DNA of 64,000 nucleotides from an uncultured Microbacterium sp. GTDB lineage: Bacteria > Actinomycetota > Actinomycetes > Actinomycetales > Microbacteriaceae. The notes beneath the pieces were generated by a model. The model searched no databases and was not told the origin of the DNA. It saw only the letters and a program-made list of their open reading frames with translations. The stretch spans positions 124,001-188,000 of the forward strand of contig NZ_CANKZA010000001.1 of the NCBI RefSeq assembly GCF_947488465.1. Reading direction: 5' to 3'. Below, in pieces: positions 30,487 to 41,021 of this stretch (its first letter is position 1; the number at the start of each line of letters is the position of its first letter). The translations under genes were made by a program, and so were the position numbers.

Positions 30487-30989
30487 GCGCACCACGGATC
30501 GTGGTGATGGGGCCGAGTGGGTCGGGGAAGACCGCGGTCGGCGCCGCACTCGCCGTGGACTTCGGTGTCGGGTTCGTCGACGCCGACGACCTGCATCCCG
30601 CGGCGAATGTCGCGAAGATGGCCTCCGGAAGTCCGCTCGACGACAACGACCGCTGGCCCTGGTTGGACCTCGTCGGAGCGGAGTTGACACGCAACGCGGG
30701 GCTCGTCGTCGCGTGCTCTGCCTTGGCCCGCAGATATCGCGAGCGGATCGTCGCCGCCCAGCCGAGCACCATCTTCGTGGAACTGCTGGTGTCCCGCGAT
30801 GAGCTCGACCGTCGCATGCGTTCACGCCAGCACTTCATGCCGCCCGCGTTGCTCGATTCGCAGCTCACGACGCTGCAGCACCTGGAGCCGGACGAGCCGG
30901 GCGTGCGGGTCGAGAACGTTCAGGGTGTGATCCAGACCGCCGGGCGAGCGCGCTCGGCCCTGGACGCGTATCTCTCGCGCACGAGATAG
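30483..30989 (+). CDS. gntK: Gluconokinase
   Basis: This is a 168-residue P-loop kinase that makes 6-phosphogluconate from gluconate and ATP. Walker A is GPSGSGKT (9-16). The substrate signature DADDLHPAANVAKMASG and the following PLDDNDRWPWL are intact. GTG 30483 overlaps the idnD stop by four bases. Its product is the substrate of Gnd, encoded on the far side of gntR, so the cluster is a complete route from gluconate to ribulose-5-phosphate. Confidence 0.93.
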   Translation: MSAPRIVVMGPSGSGKTAVGAALAVDFGVGFVDADDLHPAANVAKMASGSPLDDNDRWPWLDLVGAELTRNAGLVVACSALARRYRERIVAAQPSTIFVELLVSRDELDRRMRSRQHFMPPALLDSQLTTLQHLEPDEPGVRVENVQGVIQTAGRARSALDAYLSRTR

Positions 30990-31063
30990 GGCGCCGGTTC
31001 CGGTGCGCCGGCGACGGCGTGGCATGCCGTGATCGGTCTCCGGGGGCGTGGGACACTTCGACC

Positions 31064-31546
31064 ATGCGCATCGTGGTCATGGGTCCGTCGGATTCGGGGA
31101 AGGCTCTCATCGGTGCTGCCGTGGCGGCATCGTTGCGATCACCGTTCATCGACGGTGACGACCTGCTAGTGTCCGTGGCGGCGCGGTTCGCGCCCGCGGA
31201 CGTCCCCGCCGCCTGGCTGGACGGCATCGCCTGGGCTCTGCGGCACCCGGCCGTCGTCGTCGCCTGCCCGCTCCTGGCGCGGTCGGGGCGCGACCGCATC
31301 CGCTCGCGGGTGTCAGATGTGATCTTCGTCGAACTCGTGGCCACGGCATCCCCTGTGATCCGCACGCGGGTTCCGCGCCGGGATCGCGCAGCGCGGGTGG
31401 CGAAGCTGGATCAGCCGCCGGCACGTGTCGAACCGCTCGGGTCCGATGAAGCGGGCATCAGGGTCGCGGATGATGCCGATCTGGGATCGGTGGTTCAGCG
31501 GATCGTCGACCTGCTGGTGCGTGCGCCCGCTCAGTCCTTGCGGTAG
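31064..31546 (+). CDS. Degenerate gluconokinase paralogue
   Basis: The 160-residue product opens MRIVVMGPSDSGKALIGAAV, aligning with GntK just upstream. Walker A is altered (GPSDSGKA: the nucleotide-binding Thr is Ala). DADDLHPAANVAKMASG is replaced by DGDDLLVSVAARFAPAD, losing the substrate signature, and the lid region is shortened. The frame is intact and codon use is normal, so it may have a new or regulatory role rather than being a fresh pseudogene. It starts 75 bases after gntK. The last 16 bases overlap a small reverse-strand gene. Confidence 0.7.
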   Translation: MRIVVMGPSDSGKALIGAAVAASLRSPFIDGDDLLVSVAARFAPADVPAAWLDGIAWALRHPAVVVACPLLARSGRDRIRSRVSDVIFVELVATASPVIRTRVPRRDRAARVAKLDQPPARVEPLGSDEAGIRVADDADLGSVVQRIVDLLVRAPAQSLR

Positions 31547-31653
31547 CCCGAGCGTCCCATCGACCAGAGGGCACCGATGACGCCGACGGTTGCGCCGATC
31601 GACATCAGCCCGATCAGCCACATGAACGCGTAAGAAAGCCAGCCGTAGTCCAT
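31531..31653 (-). CDS. 40-residue single-pass membrane microprotein
   Basis: The reading frame MDYGWLSYAFMWLIGLMSIG... has one long hydrophobic segment (about residues 5-30) followed by a basic tail SMGRSGYRKD, so N-out/C-in topology is likely. A GGAGG ribosome site lies five bases before ATG 31653. It is convergent with, and overlaps by 16 bases, the gluconokinase paralogue, and is divergent from the rplY leader. No family is recognised. Confidence 0.6.
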   Translation of the reverse strand: MDYGWLSYAFMWLIGLMSIGATVGVIGALWSMGRSGYRKD

Positions 31654-31718
31654 GGGAGCCTCCGTCGGGGCAGATCAGCGGTGCGTCGGATCGTGACGTG
31701 CCCATCGTAGCGGGCTGG

Positions 31719-31874
31719 TAGACTGGCGGCTGTACTTCGGCGAGGGATGCTGCGACAGCATCCGTGATCGACGCGGTGATGTGCTCTTGGGAAACCCTGG
31801 CCTTCCTCACGCGTGTGCGTTCGAGTCGAAACCACAGACCCAAACCTGGGCTTTCCGCCCGCAAGGAGAACATC
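31719..31874 (+). promoter_or_regulatory. Promoter and long leader of rplY
   Basis: TAGACT at 31719-31724 is a good -10 box. The start codon is 150 bases downstream, so the leader is unusually long for this window. It contains a perfect hairpin, GGATGCTG (31745-31752) with CAGCATCC (31756-31763), loop CGA, right at the predicted 5' end. No other open frame is seen. It could be a site of autogenous control by L25, which is inference. Confidence 0.4.
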
Positions 31875-32504
31875 ATGTCCACTGAGATCGACACCAAGGT
31901 CGTCGCCGAGGTTCGCGAGAACTTCGGCAAGGGCTTCGCCCGCCGCCTCCGCGCCGCCGGAAAGATCCCCGCCGTCATCTACGGTCACGGCACCGACCCC
32001 GTGCACGTGGCGCTGCCGGGTCACCAGATCGCGCTGCTCATCCGTCGCGCCAACGTCGTGCTCGAGCTCGACGTCGAGGGCACACAGCAGCTGACGCTGG
32101 TCAAGGACGTCCAGAAGGACCCCGTGCACCAGATCATCGAGCACATCGACCTCCTCGTCGTGAAGAAGGGTGAGAAGGTCCAGGTCGACATTCACGTCGT
32201 CGTCATCGGTGAGCCCGCCGCCGGCACCGTCATCAACCTCGACAACACCACGGTGTCGCTCGAGGTCGAGGCCACGCACATCCCGCAGAGCGTCGAGGTC
32301 GACGTCGAGGGCCTCGAGGACGGCGCGCGCATCACGGCCGCCGACCTGAAGCTCCCGAAGGGCGCCGCGCTCATCACCGACCCCGAGACGCTGATCGTCG
32401 CGGTCGGTGTGCCGTCGAACACCGCCGCTGACGAGATCGAGGCTGCCGACGAGGCCGCTGCCGAAGAGCAGTCGGGCGACGCAGCTGTCGAGGCCGCCGA
32501 GTAA
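31875..32504 (+). CDS. rplY: 50S ribosomal protein L25 / general stress protein Ctc
   Basis: This is a 209-residue long-form L25. The N-terminal 5S-rRNA-binding domain has [23 protein letters not shown]; the C-terminal TL5/CTC domain follows, ending in an acidic Ala/Glu tail ([20 protein letters not shown]). AAGGAG precedes ATG 31875. Gene order rplY-pth-mfd is shared across related actinobacteria. A strong hairpin separates it from pth. Confidence 0.95.
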   Translation: MSTEIDTKVVAEVRENFGKGFARRLRAAGKIPAVIYGHGTDPVHVALPGHQIALLIRRANVVLELDVEGTQQLTLVKDVQKDPVHQIIEHIDLLVVKKGEKVQVDIHVVVIGEPAAGTVINLDNTTVSLEVEATHIPQSVEVDVEGLEDGARITAADLKLPKGAALITDPETLIVAVGVPSNTAADEIEAADEAAAEEQSGDAAVEAAE

Positions 32505-32518
32505 GGACGATCCACGGT

Positions 32519-32558
32519 CGAAACCCGTCCCCACCGATACTGGTGCGGGCGGGTTTCG
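32519..32558 (+). terminator. Hairpin between rplY and pth
   Basis: CGAAACCCG (32519-32527) pairs perfectly with CGGGTTTCG (32550-32558), and TCCCCACC/GGTGCGGG extends the stem with one mismatch. It ends 16 bases before the pth ATG. It can terminate or attenuate the rplY message, with pth getting reduced read-through. Confidence 0.75.
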
Positions 32559-32574
32559 TCGCCCGGAGGGAGAC

Positions 32575-33162
32575 ATGGCAGACACGTGGCTGGTCGTGGG
32601 GCTGGGAAATCCGGGACCTCGGTACGAGTCGACCCGTCACAACGTCGGACAGATGGTCATCGACGAGCTGGCGGCCCGGCGAAGCGAGACCTTGCGCGCG
32701 CACAAGGCGCAGGCCCGCGTCGCGGAGACGTGGCTGACCCCGGGGGGCGCGAAGCTCGTGCTCGCCAAACCGAACTCGTTCATGAACGTGTCGGGCGGGC
32801 CGGTGTCTGCGCTCGCGCAGTTCTACGGTGTTCCGGCGGAGCGTGTGATCATCGTCCACGATGAGCTCGACATCCCGTTCGATGCGATCAAGCTCAAGAT
32901 CGGCGGCGGCCACGGCGGCCACAACGGCGTGCGGGACGTCGCCAAGGCGCTCGGAACACCGGAATTCGCTCGCGTGCGGGTGGGCGTGGGTCGCCCGCCG
33001 GGTCGCCAGGACCCCGCCGACTGGGTGCTCGACCCGTTCGGTTCCACCGAGCGTAAGGACCTACCGCTGCTCCTGGCCGAGGCCGCGGATGCCGTGGAAC
33101 TCGTCGTGGGCGATGGCCTCCTCGCCGCGCAGCAGCGTTTCCACGCTCCGCGCCCGTCGTGA
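32575..33162 (+). CDS. pth: Peptidyl-tRNA hydrolase
   Basis: Pth frees tRNA from peptidyl-tRNAs that drop off ribosomes. The 195-residue product has [21 protein letters not shown] with the catalytic His (HNVG), [24 protein letters not shown] with the catalytic Asp, and [21 protein letters not shown] precedes ATG 32575. Length is normal. Confidence 0.96.
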   Translation: MADTWLVVGLGNPGPRYESTRHNVGQMVIDELAARRSETLRAHKAQARVAETWLTPGGAKLVLAKPNSFMNVSGGPVSALAQFYGVPAERVIIVHDELDIPFDAIKLKIGGGHGGHNGVRDVAKALGTPEFARVRVGVGRPPGRQDPADWVLDPFGSTERKDLPLLLAEAADAVELVVGDGLLAAQQRFHAPRPS

Positions 33163-33183
33163 CCTCGGCGGCGGCGGCGGGGA

Positions 33184-33723
33184 TCAGGCGGCGCCGGCCG
33201 TGATTCCGCCCAGCACGGATGCACCGACGATCAGCGAGAACACCACGGGGCCCAGGGCGGCGATGATGACCGCGGCGATTCCCGCGCCGCGCCCGCGCCG
33301 CGTGGCGATCGCGACGATGCCCTGTACGAATGCCCAGATTCCGAGCACGGTGCCGGCCCAGAACCCGATCTCGGCCCACAGCGCCAGCCCGCGCACGGGG
33401 CTCAGCACCATGAGCAGCTGATCGTTCGAGAGGTTCTCCAGCCCCTCGGGGCTGAGGGTCAGGGCATCGGTCATCGCGCCAACGGCGGCGGGATAGGCGG
33501 TGACGGCACTGAGGATGCTGGCTCCCGCGGCGGCGGTGATGGCGAGGACCAGAGCGATCACGCCGAGGCGCGGGGATCGTCCGCCGGACGACACGGGCGC
33601 GGCGCCGGTGAACACCGGCGGTGCTCCCGGCGTGGGCTGGCTGACACCTGCGGCGCTCGTCGGCGCCGGAAAGACCGGGTAGGCGCGCGGTGTGCTCGGG
33701 TGCGGAGGGGGGTTCGCGGTCAC
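33184..33723 (-). CDS. Pro-rich small multi-pass membrane protein
   Basis: The product is 179 residues with a Pro/Ala/Ser-rich cytoplasmic tail (1-48), then four likely membrane helices (about 51-75, 108-132, 140-155 and 157-176). The tail-plus-helices design resembles DUF4190/DUF4064-type actinobacterial proteins, but no named motif is clear. It is convergent with pth and divergent from mfd. Function unknown. Confidence 0.7.
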   Translation of the reverse strand: MTANPPPHPSTPRAYPVFPAPTSAAGVSQPTPGAPPVFTGAAPVSSGGRSPRLGVIALVLAITAAAGASILSAVTAYPAAVGAMTDALTLSPEGLENLSNDQLLMVLSPVRGLALWAEIGFWAGTVLGIWAFVQGIVAIATRRGRGAGIAAVIIAALGPVVFSLIVGASVLGGITAGAA

Positions 33724-33791
33724 GGCCCCATCCTAGGCAGTCGGACCAGCGATGCCGGAGCGTGTCGGTGGGGACGACGTAGACTCTCCCG

Positions 33792-36700
33792 GTGACAGTT
33801 TCCGGGATCGTGCGCGCCCTTGCGCAGGCAGAATCGTTCCAGAACGCGCATGCCGCGGCCCTCGCAGACACCGATTTTTCGGTCATCGCCGGGCTCGATG
33901 CTCCCGTTCTGGCCGCATTGCTCGAGCGTCGTGTGGCGGCCGGGCAGCCGGCGGTCCTCCTCGCCATCGCGCCCACCGGTCGCCGCGCCGAAAGCCTCGG
34001 CGCGGCGCTCGAGGCTCTCGTGCCCGACGCGTCTGTTCTGCATTTCCCCGCGTGGGAGACGTTGCCGCACGAGCGACTGAGCCCCAGCGCCGAAACCGTC
34101 GGGAAGCGGCTCGAGGTCCTCCGCCGGCTGGCGGAGTATTCCGGTGATGGGCCGCTCATCGTGACCGCATCCGTGCGGAGCGCCCTGCAGCCGGTCGCCG
34201 CCGGCCTGACCGATGCGGGAGTGCTCGAGGTGACGGCGGGTCGTCGGGGAACCGAACTCGACACGGTCGTCCGGCGGTTGGTCGAACTCGCTTACCTCCG
34301 CGTCGACATGGTCTCGCGCCGTGGCGAGTTCGCCGTCCGCGGCGGCATCATGGACGTCTTCCCGCCCGCGGCCGAACACCCCTACCGCGTCGAGTTCTTC
34401 GGTGACGAGGTCGAACAGATCCGCGCGTTCTCGGTGGCCGACCAGCGCTCCCTCCCGGGAGAGGTCGCGCAGGTCACACTGCTCCCGAGCCGCGAGTTGC
34501 TGCTCACGTCCGAGGTCCGCGCGCGCGCCGCCGACCTCCTCCCACGGTTCCCCGGGCTACGCACGATGCTCGAGAAGATGAGCGCCGGTATCCCGGTGGA
34601 AGGGATGGAGTCGCTCCTTCCCGTCGTCGCCGACGCGGTCGTTCCCCTTGTGGACTACTTTCCGCGCGGCACCGCGGCCGCCGTCGTCGACCCGGAACGG
34701 TCGGTCACCCGTGCGATCACGCTCGGCGAGACGAACCGCGAGTTCCTCGAGGCCGCGTGGAGCGCCGCGACGGCGGGCGCCGACATGCCCGTCGACCTCG
34801 GCGCGGGCGACTTCCTCTCGCTCCCCGAACTGCACGCCGCCACAAGCGAGCGCGGCGGTCGGTGGTGGACGCTCAGCACATTCGACTCCGGGGCAGCGGA
34901 TGCCGCGGCTGAAGGCCTCATCGACAGTTCGGTCGTGCGCATTGCCGCGACGTCGGTGCCCTCCTTCCACGGCAATGTCGACGGTGCGACGGCTCACGTC
35001 GGTGAGCTCATCGCTGAGGGGTGGCGCGTGATCGTCACCGCGTCGGGCGTCGGACTCGTCGACCGTGCGCGTGACGTTCTCGGCGAGCACGGCATCACTG
35101 CGCGCGCGACCGACCTCCTCGACACCGTCCCCGAGCCGGGGGTGGCCGTGTGCGTCGTGGCGAATCTGGAGAGCGGATTCGAACTGCCCGACGCGCGACT
35201 GGCCGTGCTGACGGAGAGCGAGTTCTACGGCCGGACGATCGGTGCCGACGGGCGGGTCGTCAAAAAGCTCGCCTCGCGCCGCCGAAACGTCGTCGACCCG
35301 TTGCAGCTGAAGACGGGTGACGTCGTCGTGCACGCGACGCACGGCATCGGTCGATTCGTCGAACTCGTTCAGCGGGAGGTGTCCAGCGGCGGTCGCAACG
35401 CGGTGAAGACGACGCGCGAGTACCTCGTGCTCGAGTACGCGCCGTCCAAGCGCGGGCACCCCGGCGACAAGCTGTTCGTCCCCACCGACCAGCTCGACCT
35501 GCTGAGCAAGTATGTCGGCGGCGAGGCGCCCGTCCTCTCGAAGATGGGCGGTAGCGATTGGGCCGCGGCCAAGGGCAAGGCACGCAGAGCCGTCCGTGAC
35601 ATCGCGGTCGAGCTCGTCAAGCTCTACTCCGCACGCATGTCGGCCAAGGGCTACGCGTTCGGGCCCGACACCCCGTGGCAGCGTGAGCTGGAAGAGGCGT
35701 TCCCGTTCGCCGAGACCCTCGACCAATTGCAGACGATCGATGAGATCAAGGCCGACATGGAAAAGCCGATCCCGATGGACCGGTTGCTCTCGGGCGACGT
35801 CGGGTTCGGCAAGACCGAGGTGGCCGTGCGTGCCGCGTTCAAAGCGATCCAAGAGGGCAAGCAGGTCGCGATGCTGGTCCCGACGACTCTGCTCGTCAAG
35901 CAGCACCTCGAAACGTTCCAAGAGCGCTTTGCCGGGTTCCCGGTGCAGGTGCGCGCGCTGTCCCGCTTCCAAAGCGATAAGGAAGCCCGCGAGACGCTCG
36001 CCGGGCTCCTGGAGGGCACCGTCGACATGGTCATCGGGACACACCGCATCCTCACCGACAAAATCATCTTCAAAGACCTCGGTCTCATGATCATCGACGA
36101 GGAACAGCGCTTCGGAGTCGAGCACAAAGACGCGCTGAAGAAGATGAAGACCAACGTCGACATCCTCGCGATGAGCGCGACGCCCATCCCGCGGACGCTG
36201 GAGATGGCGGTCACCGGCATCCGGGAAATGTCGACGCTGGCCACCCCGCCCGAGGACCGCCATCCGATCCTCACCTACGTCGGACCCCGCAGCGACAAGC
36301 AGATCGCCGCGGCGATCCGCCGTGAGCTCTTGCGCGAAGGCCAGATCTTCTTCGTGCACAATCGGGTGCAGTCGATCCAGCGTGTCGCCGCGCAACTCGC
36401 CGAACTCGTCCCGGAGGCACGTGTCGCCGTCGCGCACGGGCAGATGGGGGAGCACGCGCTGGAGGAAGTCGTCGACGGATTCTGGGAGCGCAAGTTCGAT
36501 GTGCTCGTCTCGACGACGATCATCGAGACGGGGTTGGACATCTCCAACGCCAACACGATCATCATCGACCGCGCCGACAAGTACGGTCTGAGCCAGCTGC
36601 ACCAGTTGCGCGGACGCGTCGGCCGCGGTCGGGAGCGGGCCTACGCGTACTTCCTCTATGACGAGATGAAGCCGCTGTCGGAAACGGCGGCCGATCGCCT

Positions 36701-37382
36701 GGAGACGATCGCCGTCAACAACGACCTGGGGTCGGGCATGCAGGTCGCGCTCAAGGACCTCGAGATCCGCGGTGCCGGCAACCTCCTCGGCGCCGAGCAG
36801 GCCGGTCACATCGCCGGCGTCGGGTTCGACCTGTACCTCCGGATGATCGGTGAGGCCGTCGCGACCTTCCGCGGTGAAGACGTCGAGGGCCCCGCCGAAC
36901 TCCGCCTCGAACTGCCGGTAGATGCCCGCATTCCCGACGCGTATATCGACAGCGAACGTCTGCGCCTCGAGGCGTACCAGAAGCTGTCGGCCGCGGCATC
37001 CGCGACCGCGAAGGATGACGCGCTCGACCTCGTCGCCGAAGAGCTCACCGACCGGTACGGTACACCGCCGATCGAGGTCGAAGGATTGTTCGCGGTTGCG
37101 CGTCTGCGCCGCCGGGCGGCTCTTTCCGGCCTTGCCGATGTCGTGGCGATGGGTCCGAATCTCCGCGTCGTTCCTGCGCCGGAGGCCGACTCGATGCGCC
37201 TGCGCGTGCAGCGCCTCTATCCGAAGTCCAAGGTGCTCGCCGGTGGTGAGGCGATGATCGTGCCGTTGCCGACGGCGGGAGGCGACCATCTCTCCGATGC
37301 CGACCTCATCGCGTGGGTGCGACAGCTGCTCGACCAGCTCTTTCCGTTGCCGGTCGCCGCCGACGCCGAGAAGCTCGGCTGA
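33792..37382 (+). CDS. mfd: Transcription-repair coupling factor
   Basis: Mfd removes RNA polymerase stalled at DNA lesions and recruits UvrA. The 1196-residue product has the UvrB-like N-terminal region (FPAWETLPHERLSPSAETVG), the RNA-polymerase-interacting domain (DVVVHATHGIGRFVEL), a RecG-like translocase with Walker A GDVGFGKTEVA and DEEQRFGVEHK, motif VI QLHQLRGRVGRG, and a C-terminal TRCF domain. GTG 33792 follows TAGACT (33780-33785) by six bases, a leaderless start. Its TGA directly abuts the stop of the convergent permease gene. Confidence 0.97.
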   Translation: MTVSGIVRALAQAESFQNAHAAALADTDFSVIAGLDAPVLAALLERRVAAGQPAVLLAIAPTGRRAESLGAALEALVPDASVLHFPAWETLPHERLSPSAETVGKRLEVLRRLAEYSGDGPLIVTASVRSALQPVAAGLTDAGVLEVTAGRRGTELDTVVRRLVELAYLRVDMVSRRGEFAVRGGIMDVFPPAAEHPYRVEFFGDEVEQIRAFSVADQRSLPGEVAQVTLLPSRELLLTSEVRARAADLLPRFPGLRTMLEKMSAGIPVEGMESLLPVVADAVVPLVDYFPRGTAAAVVDPERSVTRAITLGETNREFLEAAWSAATAGADMPVDLGAGDFLSLPELHAATSERGGRWWTLSTFDSGAADAAAEGLIDSSVVRIAATSVPSFHGNVDGATAHVGELIAEGWRVIVTASGVGLVDRARDVLGEHGITARATDLLDTVPEPGVAVCVVANLESGFELPDARLAVLTESEFYGRTIGADGRVVKKLASRRRNVVDPLQLKTGDVVVHATHGIGRFVELVQREVSSGGRNAVKTTREYLVLEYAPSKRGHPGDKLFVPTDQLDLLSKYVGGEAPVLSKMGGSDWAAAKGKARRAVRDIAVELVKLYSARMSAKGYAFGPDTPWQRELEEAFPFAETLDQLQTIDEIKADMEKPIPMDRLLSGDVGFGKTEVAVRAAFKAIQEGKQVAMLVPTTLLVKQHLETFQERFAGFPVQVRALSRFQSDKEARETLAGLLEGTVDMVIGTHRILTDKIIFKDLGLMIIDEEQRFGVEHKDALKKMKTNVDILAMSATPIPRTLEMAVTGIREMSTLATPPEDRHPILTYVGPRSDKQIAAAIRRELLREGQIFFVHNRVQSIQRVAAQLAELVPEARVAVAHGQMGEHALEEVVDGFWERKFDVLVSTTIIETGLDISNANTIIIDRADKYGLSQLHQLRGRVGRGRERAYAYFLYDEMKPLSETAADRLETIAVNNDLGSGMQVALKDLEIRGAGNLLGAEQAGHIAGVGFDLYLRMIGEAVATFRGEDVEGPAELRLELPVDARIPDAYIDSERLRLEAYQKLSAAASATAKDDALDLVAEELTDRYGTPPIEVEGLFAVARLRRRAALSGLADVVAMGPNLRVVPAPEADSMRLRVQRLYPKSKVLAGGEAMIVPLPTAGGDHLSDADLIAWVRQLLDQLFPLPVAADAEKLG

Positions 37383-38810
37383 TCACACCGTGATCGAGCC
37401 GTTGCTGAGAAGCACGACGGCGGCGATCGCGCCCCCCAGCGCGGCGGCGAAGATCACCCATTCACCCGGGGCGAACACCCGTGCGCCCGCCGCGCGGCGA
37501 GCGAGAGCGAACAACGCGGTCCCGGGAACGAGGATCAGCATCGCCAGCAGCACGTATTCGCCGCCCGCGGCGTAGAGCAGGAAAGCGGTGTAGCCGGTCG
37601 CGAGCGCGGCCACGATCACCGCAGCGATGGCCCGGCCGCGGGTGCTCCCGTGCGCATCGCCGAATGCGACGCGGAGACCGAACCCGGCCGTGAGGAAGTA
37701 CGGGATGAGCGCCAGTGCGCTGGTGAGGTTCAGGGCGACGTCGAACGCATCGTTCGCGAACAGGACGACCACCATCAAGATCTGGACGAGCACCGTCGAC
37801 ATCGTGAGCGCACCCACCGGCACGTCCTTCGCGTTCGTGCGGGCGAACACGGCCGGCAGGTCGCCGTCACGTGCCGCGACGAGAAGGACCTCGGCCGCCA
37901 TGAGCGTCCATGACAGGTACGCCCCGAGCACCGCCACGATGAGCGACACCCCGACGAACACCGCCCCCCACGGCCCGACGACCTCGGCGAGCACTCCCGC
38001 GATCGACGGCTGTGGGAGAGCGGCGATCTCCGCGCGCGGCAGGATGCCGAACGAGACGATCGTCACGGACACGAAGATCGCGAGGACACTGAGGTAGCCG
38101 AGCACCGTCGCCCGGCCGATGTCGCGGCGCCCGCGGGCATGGCGCGAGTACGCGCTCGCCCCCTCGATGCCGATGAATGCGAACACCGTGACCAGCAGCG
38201 TGCCGCGCACCTGCTCGAACAGGGGAATCGCCTGGTCACCGGTGAGGTTTGCCACGAAGACCGCGGGATCCAACGCGAAAATGCACAGGAAGACGAACAC
38301 GACGATCGGCAGGACTTTGGCGACGCTGACGATGCGGTTGACCGCGGCGGCCTCGCGCGTCCCGCGACGCACGAGGAAGAAGAAGACCCACAGCCCCACC
38401 GAGGAGATCCCCACCGCGAGCGGGGTGTCACCCGCGCCGAGCGCCGGGGCGATCGCGCCGACCGTCGACATGATGAAGACCCAATAGAACACGTTGCCCG
38501 CGCACGCGCTCGCCCAGTAGCCACAGGCGGAGAGGAACCCCAGATAGCGTCCGAAGCCCGCCCGTGCGTACGAGTAGACACCGGCATCCAGATCGGGACG
38601 ACGCAACGCGAGACGCTGGAAGACGAGCGCCAGCAGGAACATCCCGGTACCGGCGAGCGCCCACGCGATCAGCGAACCCGCGACGCCGGTCTGGGCGGCG
38701 AAGGTGCTGGGGAGCGAGAAGACGCCCGCGCCGATCATCGAGCCGACGACGAACGTCGACAGGGTGAGCGTCGAGACCTTCGTGGCGGATGCGGCGGACT
38801 CTGCGGCCAT
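37383..38810 (-). CDS. APC-family amino acid permease (basic amino acid/polyamine antiporter type)
   Basis: This is a 475-residue permease with about 12 membrane helices. It begins with the APC helix-1 motif VVGSMIGAGVFSLPSTFA and has ALRRPDLDAGVYSYARAGFG and AFIGIEGASAYSRHARG further on. These blocks are closest to the ArcD/LysP-like basic amino acid antiporter branch. It starts 23 bases after the gdhA stop on the same strand, so the two genes are likely cotranscribed, suggesting amino acid uptake or exchange coupled to glutamate metabolism (inference). Confidence 0.85.
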   Translation of the reverse strand: MAAESAASATKVSTLTLSTFVVGSMIGAGVFSLPSTFAAQTGVAGSLIAWALAGTGMFLLALVFQRLALRRPDLDAGVYSYARAGFGRYLGFLSACGYWASACAGNVFYWVFIMSTVGAIAPALGAGDTPLAVGISSVGLWVFFFLVRRGTREAAAVNRIVSVAKVLPIVVFVFLCIFALDPAVFVANLTGDQAIPLFEQVRGTLLVTVFAFIGIEGASAYSRHARGRRDIGRATVLGYLSVLAIFVSVTIVSFGILPRAEIAALPQPSIAGVLAEVVGPWGAVFVGVSLIVAVLGAYLSWTLMAAEVLLVAARDGDLPAVFARTNAKDVPVGALTMSTVLVQILMVVVLFANDAFDVALNLTSALALIPYFLTAGFGLRVAFGDAHGSTRGRAIAAVIVAALATGYTAFLLYAAGGEYVLLAMLILVPGTALFALARRAAGARVFAPGEWVIFAAALGGAIAAVVLLSNGSITV

Positions 38811-38833
38811 CGGCGGATTCTCCCGGGAGGTGC

Positions 38834-40243
<1,410 letters not shown>

Positions 40244-40318
40244 TCACCCTAGCGGCGGACATGAGGGGCCTCGACGCATGTTGCACCAGCGCCCTACGCT
40301 CGGGTCGAGGAGGTCATC

Positions 40319-40918
40319 ATGCAGTTCGAACATGTGGGTGCCTGGCCCCGCATCCATCCTGATGCCGTCATCGCCCCCACCGCCGTCATTTCCGGGGACG
40401 TCGTGATCGGCGCGGGATGCCAGGTCTTGCACGGCGCTGTCATCACGTCCGAAGGAGGACCGGTGACCGTGGGCCAGAACACGATCGTGATGGAGAACGC
40501 TCTGGTCCGTGCGAGTGCCGCGCATCCGGTTCACCTGGGCGCGCACGTCCTCGTCGGCCCGATGGCGAGCGTCTCGGGAGCGAGCATCGCCGACGAGGTG
40601 TTCCTCGCGACCGGGACCCGCGTCTTCAACGGTGCCCGAATCGGCGAGCGATGCGAGGTGCGCATCAACGCGGTCGTACACCTGCGCACAGTCCTCCCGC
40701 CGGACACCGTCGTCCCGATCGGGTGGATCGCGGTGGGCGATCCTGCCCAGGTGCTCTCCCCGGACCGTCACGACGAGATCTGGGCGCTACAGAAGGACCT
40801 CGATTTCCCCGGCTATGTCTTCGGTCTCGACCGTGCAACACCGGACCTGATGGTCCAGCTCACCGAGCGCTACGGCGCCGCGCTCGCCCGCCACGCGCAC
40901 GACCGCCGCACCGACTGA
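40319..40918 (+). CDS. Gamma-carbonic-anhydrase-like hexapeptide-repeat protein
   Basis: This is a 199-residue left-handed beta-helix protein of the PaaY/YrdA/CaiE type. Hexapeptide turns run from HPDAVIAPTAVISGDVVIGAG through about residue 130, followed by a C-terminal helix. Zinc-ligand histidines of gamma-carbonic anhydrases are partly matched (SAAHPVHLGAH), but catalytic residues cannot be confirmed. GAGGAGGT precedes ATG 40319. It may be a carbonic anhydrase, an acyltransferase or a structural relative. Confidence 0.8.
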   Translation: MQFEHVGAWPRIHPDAVIAPTAVISGDVVIGAGCQVLHGAVITSEGGPVTVGQNTIVMENALVRASAAHPVHLGAHVLVGPMASVSGASIADEVFLATGTRVFNGARIGERCEVRINAVVHLRTVLPPDTVVPIGWIAVGDPAQVLSPDRHDEIWALQKDLDFPGYVFGLDRATPDLMVQLTERYGAALARHAHDRRTD

Positions 40919-40935
40919 CTCTCTCGCTCCCCGTT

Positions 40936-40988
40936 GCTGAGACGGCACGCGCCCGCTGAGACGGCCGTCGTCGGCTGCCGTCTCAGCG
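40936..40988. repeat. Triple GCTGAGACGGC palindromic element
   Basis: GCTGAGACGGC occurs at 40936-40946 and again within CGCTGAGACGGC (40954-40965). The inverse, GCCGTCTCAGCG, lies at 40977-40988, giving a perfect 12-pair hairpin with an 11-base loop plus a spare left arm that can pair instead. It lies between convergent genes (ends at 40918 and 41022) and may act as terminator, but two left arms to one right arm is not a simple terminator layout. Confidence 0.8.
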
Positions 40989-41021
40989 GGATAGTCCCCT
41001 CTCATGGGTGGATGCCCGGGA

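Noticed and set aside
34557-37289. 910-codon reverse open frame opposite mfd
   Set aside because: This is a GC-rich third-position shadow of mfd; the composition is unlike a protein and there is no start site.
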